Shown here: piece by piece, positions 54,301 to 64,000 of the stretch
Layout: each line of letters starts with the position of its first letter
How positions within the stretch are numbered: position 1 is the stretch's first letter
DNA from: Ianthella basta
Taxonomy: Eukaryota > Porifera > Demospongiae > Verongiida > Ianthellidae
Direction of reading: 5' to 3'
DNA: 64,000 nt
NCBI GenBank assembly: GCA_964019415.1
Contig: OZ025868.1
Span: forward strand, 9,981,143-10,045,142
Made by a program: the position numbers and the translations under genes
Notes under the pieces: model-generated
Seen by the model: the letters and a program-made list of their open reading frames with translations, nothing else
What the model was told of the DNA's origin: nothing
The model's database searches: none

Positions 54301-57300
54301 GGGTGGGTAAGACTCCCCCCTTGTTAATGGGCAGGAGAAATCTTGTTTGCAACATCTGGAGTCAAGTACTAGAGTTTGCGTGAGTACTACTTTCCCCTTT
54401 GCTAATGAGCAAAAGAAAAGTCATAGTTTACAACATCTGAAGTCAAGCACATGAATTTGGGTGGGTAAGAGTCCCCCCTTGTTAATGGGCAGGAGAAAAG
54501 TGGATTACAATATCTGAAGTCATGCACTGGAGTTTCGATGGGTAAGACTCCCCCCTTGCTATTGTGCAGGAGAAAAGTCGTTTGCAACATCTAAAGTCAT
54601 GCACTGGAGTTTGGATGGGTAAGACTCCCCCCCTTACTAATGGGCAGGAGAGAAGTGGTTTGCAACATCTGGAGTCATGCACTGGAGTTTGGGTGGGTAA
54701 GACTCCCCCCTTGTTAATGGGCAGGAGAAATCTTGTTTGCAACATCTGGAGTCAAGCACTAGAGTTTGTGTGAGTACTACTTTCCCCTTTGCTAATGAGC
54801 AAAAGAAAAGTCATTGTCAGCATCTGGAGTTAAGTACAGGAGTGTGGGTGGGTAAGACTCCCCTGTTGCTAATAAGCAGGAAAAAGTCGTTTGCAACATC
54901 TGGAGTCATACACCAGAGTTTGGGTGTGTTAGACTCCCCTCCTGCTAATGAGCCAAAGAAAAGTGGATTACAACATCTGAAGTCATGCAATGGAGTTTGG
55001 GTGGGTAAGACTCCACCTTTCCTAATGAGCAGGAGAGAAGTGGTTTGCAACATCTGGAGTCATGCACTGGAGTTTGGATGGGTAAGACTCCCCACTTGCT
55101 AATGGGCTGGAGAAACGTGGTTTCCAAGATCTGGAGTCATGCACTGGAGTTTGGGTGGGAAAGAATCCCCCCTTAATAATGGGTAGGACAGAAGTGGTTT
55201 GCAACATCTGGAGTCATGCAGTAGAGTTTGGGTGGGTAAGACTCCCCCCTTACTAATGGGCTAGAGAAAAGTGGTTTGCAACGTCTGGAATCATGCACTG
55301 GAGTTTGGTTGGGAAAGACTCCCCCCTTAATAATGAGCAGGACAGAAGTGGTTTGCAACATCTGGAGTCATGCAGTAGAGTTTGTGTGGGTAAGACTCCT
55401 CCCTTGCTAATGGTCAGGAGAGAAGTGGTTTGCAACATCTGGAGTCATGCACTGGAGTTTGGGTGGGTAAGACTCCCCCCTTGCTAATGGGCAGGAGGGA
55501 AGTGGTTTGCAACATCTGGAGTCATGCACTAGAGTTTGTGTGAGTACCACTTTCCCCTTTGCTAATGAGCAAAAGAAAAGTCGTTGTCAACATCTAGAGT
55601 TATGTACACGAGTGTGGGTGGGTAAGAGTCCCCCCTTGCTAATGGGCAGGAAAAAGTCGTTTGCAACATCTGGAGTCATACACCAGAGTTTGGGTGTGTT
55701 AGACTCCCCCCTTGCTAACGAGCCGGAGAAAAGTGGATTACAATATCTGAAGTCATGCACTGGAGTTTCGATGGGTAAGACTTCCCCCTTGCTATTGTGC
55801 AGGAGAAAAGTTGTTCACAACATCTAAAGTCATGCACTGGAGTTTGGGTGGGTAAGACTCCCCCCTTAATAATGGGCAGGAGAGAAGTGGTTTGCAACAT
55901 CTGGAGTCATGCACTGGAGTTTGGGCAGTTAAGACTCCCCCTTTGCTAATGGGGAGGAGGAAAGTGGTTTGCAACATCTGGAGTCATGCAGTAGAGTTCG
56001 GTGGGTAAGACTCTCCCCTCGCTAATGGGCAGTAGAAAACTCGGTTGCAACATCTGGAGTCATGACCTTGAGTTTGGGTGGTTAAGACTCCCCCTTGCTG
56101 ATGGGCAGGATAAAGGTTGTTTGCAACATCTGGAGTCATAAACTTGAGTTTGGGTGTGTTAAACTCTCCCTTGTTAATGGGCAGGAGAAAAGTGGATTAC
56201 AGCATCTGAAGTCATGCACTGGAGTTTGGGTGGGTAAGATTCCCCCTTTGATAATGGGTAAAAGAAAAGTCATTTGCAACATCTGTAGTTATGCACTAGT
56301 CTTTGGGAGGGTAGGACTCCCCCCTTCCTAATGGGCAGGAGAAATGTCATTCGCAACATCTGGACTCAAGCACTGGAGTATGGGTGGGTAAGACTCCCCC
56401 CTTGCTAATGGACAGGATAATTGTCATTTCCAACATCTGGAGTCAAGCACTAGAGTTTTTGTGGATGAGACTCCCTCATTCTAATGGGCAGAAGAAAAGT
56501 CGTTTGCAACATCTGCACTCATGCACTAGAGTTTGGGTGGGTAAGACTCCCCCTTTGATAATGGGAAGGAGAAAAGACGTTTGAAACATCTCGAGTCATG
56601 CACTTGAGTTTGGGTAGGAAAGATTCCCTCATTGCTGATGGGCAAGGGAAGAGTCGTTTGCAATATCTATAGTCATGACCTATAGCTTGGAGTTCTGGAG
56701 CAATGCACTTTAGTTTGGGTGGGTGAGACTCCCCCTTGCTGATGGGAAGTAGAAAAGTAGTTTGCAACATCTGGAGTCATGAACTTTAGTTTGGGTGTAT
56801 AAGACTTCCCCTTGCTAATGGGCAGGAGAAAATTGTTTGCAACATCTGGAATCATGCACTAGAGTTTGCATGGGTAAGATTCCCCCCTTACTAATAGGCA
56901 AGGGAAAAGTCGTTTTGAAAATCTGGAGTCATGCACTGGAGATTGGGTGGGTAAGACTCCCACCTTGCTAATGGGCAACAGGAAAGCGGTTTGCAACATC
57001 TGGAGTCATGAACTTTAGTTTGGGTGTATAGGACTTCCCCTTGCTAATGGGCAGGAGAAAATTGTTTGCAACATCTGGAATCATGCACTAGAGTTTGCAT
57101 GGGTAAGATTCCCCCCTTACTAATGGGCAGGGGAAAAGTCGTTTTGAAAATCTGGAGTCATGCACTGGAGATTGGGTGGGTAAGACTCCCACCTTGCTAA
57201 TGGGCAACAGGAAAGCGGTTTGCAACATCTGGAGTCATGCGCTGGAGGTTGGGTGGGTAAGACCCCCCCTTGCTATGGGCAGGAGAAAGTCGTCGGCAAT

Positions 57301-60300
57301 ATCTGGAGTCATGCACTAGATTTTGGGTGGGTTTACCCCCCAATGCTAATGGGCAGGACAAAGTCGTTGGAAACATCTGGAGTCATGCACTGGAATTTGG
57401 ATGGGTAAGACTCCACCTTTGCTAATGGGCAGGAGGAAAGTGGTTTGCAACATCTGGAGTCATGCACTGGAGTTTGGTTGGGTAAGACTCCCTCCTTGCT
57501 AATGGGCAGGAGAAAGGTTGTTTTCATCATCTGGAGGCATGCACTAGAGGTTGGGTGGGTAGGGCTCCCCTTGCTGATGGGCAGGAAAATGGTCGTTTGC
57601 AACATCTGGAGTCATGTACTTGAGTTTTGGTTGGTAACACTCCCCCCATGCTAATGAGCAGGAGAAAAGTCGTTTGCAACATCTTAAGTCAAGCACTAGA
57701 GTTTGGGTGGGTAGGACTCCTCCTTGTAATGTGTAGGAGAAAAGTTGTATGCAACATTTGGATTCATGCACTAGAGTTTGGGTGGGTAGGACCCTCCCTT
57801 GCTAAAAGACAGGAGAAAAGTTGTTCGCAACATTTTGAGTCATGCACAGGAGTTTTGGTAGGTAAGACTCCTCCCTTGCTAAAGGGTAAAAGAAAAGTCG
57901 TTTGCACCATCTGGAGTAATGCACATGAGTTTGGGTGGGTAATACTCCCCCCTTGCTAATGGGCAGGAGAAAAGTGGTTTACAACATCTGTAGTCATGCA
58001 CTAGAGTTTGGGTGTGCTACACTGCCCCCTTGCTAATGGGCAGGAGAAAAGTCGATTGCAACATCTTAAGTCATGCACTAGAGTAGGGGTAGGTAAGACT
58101 CCTCCCTTGCTAATGGGCAGGAGAACTGTTGGTTGCAACGTCTGGAGTCAAGCACTACAATTTGGGTGGGAAAGACTCCCCCTTGCTAATGGGCAGGAGG
58201 AATGTCGTTCGCAACATCTGGAGTCAAGCACTAGAATTTGGGTGGGTAAGACTCCTCCTTGTTAATGGACAGGAGAAATGTCGTTTGCACCATCTGCAAA
58301 AATTTTTTCAGTTCATTTCTTAAAATTTTTCCAGTGCATTACTACAAAAGTTTGCAACATTTGTAGTAATGCACTGGAGTTTGGGTGGGTAAGATTCCCC
58401 CCTTGATAATGGGCAGGAGAAAATTAGTTTGAAACATCTGGAGTCATGCACTTGAGTGTAGGTAGGAAAGATTCCCTCATTGCTGATGGGCAAGGGAAAA
58501 GTCATTTGCAACATCTGCTGTCATGCAGTGGAGTTTCGGTGGGTAAGACTCTCCCCTTGCTCATGGGCATTAGAAAAGTGGTTTGCAACATCAGGAATCA
58601 TGCACTGGAGTGTGGGTGTGTAAGACTCCCCTCTAGCTAATGGGCAGTGAAAAGTCATTTGCAACATCTGGATTCATGCACTGGAGTTTGGGAGGTAAGA
58701 CTCCTCCCTTGTCAATGGGCAGGACAGAAGTTTTTTGCAACATCTGGAGTCATGCGCTGGAGTTTGGGTGGGTAAGACCCCCTTGCTATGGGCTGTAGAA
58801 AGTCATCGGCAACCTCTGCAGTCATTCTCTAGATTCTCGGTAGGTTTACCCCCCATTGCTACTGGGCAGGAGAAAGTCGTTGGAAACATGGAGTCGTGCA
58901 CTGGAATTTGGGTGGGTAAGACTCCCCCTTGCTAAAGTGTAGGAGAAAAGTGGTTTACAACATCTGGAGTAATGCACAGGAGTTTGGGTGGGTAAGACAC
59001 CCCCTTACAAGTGGGCAGGAGAAAAATGGTTTGCAACATCTGGAGGCATGCACTGGAGTTTGGGTGGGTAACACTCCCCCCTTGCTAATAGGCAGGAGGA
59101 AAGTCGTTTGCAACATCTGGAGTCATACACTGGAGTTTGTCTGGGTATGACAACCCCCTTGCTAGTGGGAAGGAGGAAAGTAGTTTGCAACATCTTGAGA
59201 CATGCACTGGAATTTGGGTGGATAAGACACCCCCTTGCTAATGGGCAGGAGAAAAGTGGTTTCCAACATCTGGTGTCATGCACTGGAGTTTGGGTGGGTA
59301 ATACACCTCCCTTACTAATGGGTAGGAGAAAAATCATTAGAAACATCTGGAGTCATGCACTGGAGTTTGGATCGGTACGACTCCCCCTTTGCTAATGGGC
59401 AGCAGAAATGTCATTTCCTACATTTGGAGTGACTGGAGTTTGGGTGGGTAAGACTCCCCCCTTGCTAATGGGCAGGAGAGAAGTGGTTTGCAACACCGGG
59501 AGTCATGCACTGTAATTTGGGTGGGCAAGACTCCCCCCTTGCTAATGGTAAGCAGAGAAGTGGTTTGCAACATCTGGAGTCATGCAGTGGAGTTTTGGGT
59601 GAGAGGACTTCCCCTTGCTAATGGTCAGGAGAGAAGTGGTTTACAACATCTGGAGTCATGCACTGGAGTTTGCATGGGTAATAACCCCCCCCCCCCCTTA
59701 CTAATGGGCAGGAGATAAGTGGTTTGCAACATCTGGAGTTATGCACTGGAGTTTTGGGTGAGAGACTTCACCCTTACAAATGGGCAGGGTAGAAGTGGTT
59801 TGCAAGATCAGCAGTTATGCACTGGAGTTTGGGTGTGTAGGACTCCCCCCCTTGCTATTGGGCAGGGTAGAAGTGGTTTACAACATCTGCAGTAATGCAC
59901 TGGAGTTTAGGTTGGTAAGACTCCCCCTTTGCTAATGGGCAGGGGAGAAGTGGTTTGCAACATCTGGAGTCATGCACTGGAGTTTGGGTGGGTAAGACTC
60001 CCCCCTTGCTAGTGGTAAGGAGAGAAGTGGTTTGCAACATTGGGAGTCATGCACTGGAGTTTGGGTGGGTAAGACACCCCCTTTCTAATGGGCAGGAGAG
60101 AAGTGGTTTGCAGTATCTGGAGTTATGCACAGGAGTTTGGGTGGGTAAGACTCCTCCCTTTCTAATGCAAAGGGGAGAAGTGGATTGCAGTATCAGGAGT
60201 CCTGCACTGGAATTTGGGTGGGTAAGACTCCCCCTTGCTAATGGGCAGGAGAGAAGTGGTTTGCAACACCTAGAGTCATGCACTCGAGTTTGGGTGGGCA

Positions 60301-63300
60301 AGACTCCCCTATAGCTATTGCTAATGGGCAGGAGAGAAGTAGTTTTCAACATCTGGAGTCATACACTGGAGTTTGGGTGGATATGACTTTCCCCTTGCTA
60401 ATAGTAAGGAGTGAAGTGGTTTGCAACATCTGGAGTCATGCACTGAAATTTAGGTGGGTACGACTCCCCCCATTCTAATGGGCAGGAGAGAATTGGGTTG
60501 AAACATCTGGAGTCATGCACTGGAGTTTGGGTGGGTAAAACTCCCCCCTTGCCAATGGGCAGGAGAAAAGTGGTTCTACATCTGGAGTGATACACTGGAG
60601 TTTGGGTGGGTAAGACTTCCCCCTTGCTAATAGTAAGGAGTGAAGTGGTTTGCAACATCTGGAGTCATCCATTGGAGTTTAGGGTGGGTAATACTCCCTA
60701 CTTTCTAATGGGCAAGGTAGAAGTGGTATCCCAGTGCGGCATCTGGAGTCATGCACTGGAGTTTGGGTGGGTAAGACTCCCCCCTTGCTAATGGGCAGGG
60801 TAGAAGTGGTTTGCAACATCTGCAGTAATGCACTGGAGTTTGGGTGGGTAAGACCTCCCCCTTTGCTAATGGGCAGGGGAGAAGTGGTTTGCAACATCTG
60901 GAGTCATGCACTGTAGTTTGGGTGGGTAAGACTCCCCACTTGCTAATGGTAAGGAGTGAAGTGGTTTGCAACATCTGGAGTCATGCACTGGAGTTTGGGT
61001 GGGTAAGACACCCCCTTGCTAATTGACAGGAGAGAAATGGTTTGCAATCTGGAGTTATGCACTGGAGTTTGGGTGGGTAAGACTCCCCCCTTTCTAATGC
61101 AAAGGGAGAAGTGGATTGCAGTATCAGGAGTCATGCACTGGAGTTTGGGTGGGTAAGACCCCCCCCTTGCTAATAGTAAGGAGTGAAGTGGTTTGCAACA
61201 TCTGGAGTCATGCACTGGAATTTAGGTGGGTAGGACTCCCCCCTTTCTAATGGGCAGGGTATAAGTGGTTTGCAGCATCTGGAGTCATGCACTGGAGTTT
61301 GGGTGGGTAAAACTCCCGCCTTGCTAATGGGCAGGAGAAAAGTGGTTCTACATCTGGAGTGATACACTGGAGTTTGGGTGGGTAAGGCTTTCCCATTGCT
61401 AATAGTAAGGAGTGAAGGGGTTTGCAACATCTGGAGTCATGCACTGGAATTTAGGTGGGTAGGTCTCTCCCCTTTCAAATGGGCAGGGTATAAGTGGTTC
61501 TCAACATCTGTAGTCATGCACTGGAGTTTGGGTGGGTAAAACTCCCCCCTTGCTAATGGGCAGGAGAAAAGTGGTTCTACATCTGGAGTGATACACTGGA
61601 GATTGGGTGGGTAAGACCTTTCCCTTGCTAATAGTAAGGAGTGAAGTGGCTTGCAACATCTGGAGTCATGCACTGGAATTTAGGTGGGTAGGACTCCCCC
61701 CTTTCTAATTGGCAGGGTATAAGTGGTTTGCAGCATCTGGAGTCATGCACTGGAGTTTGGGTGGGTAAAACTCCCCCCCTGCTAATGGGCAGGAGAAAAG
61801 TGGTTCTACATTTGGAGTGATACACTGGAGTTTGGATGGGTAAGGCTTTCCCATTGCTAATAGTAAGGAATGAAGGAGTTTGCAACATCTGGAGTCATGC
61901 ACTGGAATTTAGGTAGGTAGGTCTCTCCCCTTTCGAATGGGCAGGGTATAAGTGGTTTGAATCATCTGGAGTCATGCACTGGAGTTTGGGTGGGTAAAAC
62001 TCCCCCCTTGCTAATGGTCAGGGAAGAAGTGGTTTGCAACAACTTGAGTCATGCACTGGAGTTTTGGCGGGTAAGACTCCCCCCTTACTAATGGTCAGGA
62101 GAGAAGTGGTTTGCAGCATCTAGAGTCATGCACTGGAGTTTGGGTGGATAAGACTCTCCCCTTGCTAATGGTCAGGAGAAAAGTGGCTCAACATCTGTAG
62201 TAATACACACATCTACATTAATACACTGGAGTTTGGGTGGGTAAGACTTTCCCCTTGCTAATAGTAAGGTGTGAAGTGGTTTGCAACATCTGGAGTCATG
62301 CACTGGATTTGTGGTGGGTAAGACTCCCCCCTTTCTAATGGGCAGGTAAGAAGTGGTTTCCAACATCTGGAGTCATGCACTGGAGTTTCGGTGAGTAAGT
62401 CTGCCCCCTTGCTAATGCTCAAGAGAGAGGTTGTTTGCAACATCTGGAGTCATGCCCTGGAGTTTGGGTGGGTAAGACTCCCCCCTTTCTAATGGTCAGA
62501 AGGGAAGTGGTTTGCAACATCTGGAGTCATGAACTGGAGTTTGGGTGGGTAAGACTCCCCCCCTTACTAATTGGCGGAGTAGAAGTGGTTTGCAACATCT
62601 GCAGTCATGCGCTGGAGTTTTGGGTGAGAAGACTCCCCCCTTGCTACTGGGTAGGAGAGAAGTAGTTTTCAGTATCTGAAATCATACACTGAAGTTTGGG
62701 TGGGTAAGACTCCCCTTTTGCTAATGGGAAGGAGAGAAGTGGTTTGCAAGATCTGGAGTCATACACTGGAGTTTGGGTGAGTAAGACTCCCCCTTTGCTA
62801 ATGGTCAGGATAGAAGTGGTTTGCAACATTTGGAGTCATGCACTGGAGTTTGTGTGGGTAAGACTCCCCCCTTACTAATGGGCAGAGTAGAAGTGGTTTG
62901 TAACATCTGCAGTCATGCACTGGAGTTTTGGGTGAGAAGAATCCCCCCTTGCTACTGGGTAGGAGAGAAATGGTTTTCAGTATCTGGAATCATACACTGA
63001 AGTTTGGGTGGGTAAGACTCCCCCTTGCTGATAATCAGGATAGAAGTGGTTTGCAACATCTGGAGTCATGCACTGGAGTTTAGGTGGGTAAGACTTCCAC
63101 CTTGCTAATGGTCAGGAGAGAAGTGGTTTGCAACATCTGAAGTCATGCACAGGAGTTTGGGTGGGTAAGACTCCCCCCATTCTAATGGACAAGGTGGAAG
63201 TGGTTTGCAACATCTGAAGTCATGCACTTTAGTTTGGGTGGGTTAGACTCCCCCTTTATTAATGGGCAGGGTAGAAATTCTTTGCAACATCTGGAGTCAT

Positions 63301-64000
63301 GCACTGGAGTTTGGGTGGGTAAGACTCTCACCTTGCTAATGGTAAGGAGTAAAGTGGTTTGTAACATCTGGAGTCATGCACTGGAGTTTCAGTGGTTAAG
63401 ACTCCCCCCTTGCTAATGGTAAGGACAGAAATGGTTTGCAACACCTGAAGTCATGCGCTGGAGTTTGGGTGGGTAGGACTACCCCTTGCTAACGGTAAGG
63501 AGATAAGTGGTTTGCAACAACTGAAGTCATGCACTGGAGTTTGGGTGGGTAAGTACTTCCCTTGCTAATGGTTAGGAGAGAAGTGGATTGCAACATCTGC
63601 AGTCATGCACTGGAGTTTGGGTAGTTAAGACTCCCGCCTTGCCAATGGTCAGGAGAGAAGTGGTTTGCAACATCTGCAGTCATGCACTGGAGTTTGAGTG
63701 GGTAAGACTCCCCCCTTGCTTATGTTCAGGAGAGAAGTGGTTTGCAACATCTGGAGTCATGCACTAGAGTTTGGGTGGGTAAGACTCCCCCTTGCTAATG
63801 GGAAGAGGGAAGTGGTTTGCAACATCTGATGTCATGCACTGGAGATTGGGTGAGTAAGATTCCCCCCTTGCTAATAGGCAGGAGAGAAGTGTCTTGTAGC
63901 ATCTGGAGTCATGCACTGGAGTTTGGGTGGGTAAGACTCCCCCCTTGCTAATGGGAGGAGGGATGTGGTTTGCAACATCTGAAGTCATGCACTTTAGTTT
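51355..64000. repeat. Satellite array, ~77 bp unit, runs off the window
   Basis: About 12.6 kb and some 160 tandem units. The typical unit has blocks TTTGCAACATCTGGAGTC, ATGCACTGGAGTTTGGGTG, GGTAAGACTCCCCCCTTGC and TAATGGGCAGGAGAGAAG, with a variable 5- to 8-base link. Units differ by about 10-25% from neighbours. Local three-unit higher-order repeats are visible with an exact 229-bp period (61343, 61572, 61801; also 56781 and 57010). A variant with GTACTACTTTCCCC recurs at multiples of the unit between 52.6 and 55.6 kb. The unit is not a multiple of three and the open frames are repeat artefacts. There is no transposon inside. Confidence 0.97.
58280..58377. repeat. Micro-inversion inside the satellite
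   Basis: CCAGTGCATTACTACAAA (58331-58348) is the exact inverted copy of TTTGTAGTAATGCACTGG (58360-58377), which is normal-orientation satellite. It is preceded by an AT-rich patch foreign to the array (AAAAATTTTTTCAGTTC and TTAAAATTTTT), itself partly palindromic. Confidence 0.85.

Noticed and set aside
51355-64000. Dozens of 60-120 codon proteins on both strands
   Set aside because: The 77-bp satellite unit shifts frame every copy and the same words appear in all frames. These are artefacts.
51355-64000. CRISPR array
   Set aside because: The whole unit is repeated and there are no constant repeats alternating with unique spacers. The context is eukaryotic.

Overview
This window is eukaryotic, most likely from an invertebrate animal and possibly an early-branching one such as a sponge or cnidarian. 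The reasons are a gene split by GT-AG introns of up to about 6 kb, a THAP-type gene of a kind common in marine invertebrates, and a very dense, diverse transposon load. That load includes Penelope-like elements, Helitron-like elements, PIF/Harbinger, Tc1, foldback MITEs, tRNA-derived SINEs and at least eight non-LTR retrotransposon remnants. The species cannot be fixed from the sequence alone, and there are no prokaryotic features.

Region 1 (1-21.3 kb) holds the only well-supported host gene. Seven plus-strand coding exons can be joined with perfect phase: 219-3222, 9376-9478, 14294-14397, 18052-18279, 18439-18512, 21138-21195 and 21275-21286 (stop). They give the last ~1,190 residues of a protein with a charged, disordered N-terminal part and a chain of degenerate nucleoside-diphosphate-kinase-like (NDK-like) modules that lack the catalytic histidine. 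Its introns are packed with repeats: a Tc1 remnant, SINEs, LINE pieces, and a Penelope-like element inserted into a LINE.

Region 2 (21.3-28.5 kb) holds a hAT-like repeat, two Helitron-like copies joined head to head, a minus-strand THAP-type gene whose zinc-finger exon is broken, and a LINE tail. Region 3 (28.5-41.8 kb) is a nest of repeats. It includes a ~619 bp GGA tract, a ~2.9 kb insertion rich in palindromes, a second Penelope-like element, a LINE with one frameshift and one stop, and several palindromic MITEs.

Region 4 (42.0-44.7 kb) is an apparently intact PIF/Harbinger transposon with both genes, matched terminal repeats and a TTA target duplication. Region 5 (44.9-51.4 kb) carries a Helitron-like copy, dinucleotide repeats and a decayed non-LTR element of the restriction-like-endonuclease type. 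Region 6 (51.36-64.0 kb) is one uninterrupted satellite array with a ~77 bp unit. It shows local 229 bp (three-unit) higher-order repeats and runs off the end of the window.

Apart from the NDK-like gene, the decayed THAP gene and perhaps one cysteine-rich exon, all recognisable coding sequence belongs to mobile elements. The observations most worth following are the tandem inactive NDK-like protein, two snap-back palindromes that share a core but have unrelated stems, the hammerhead-like cores in the Penelope-like elements, and the satellite.
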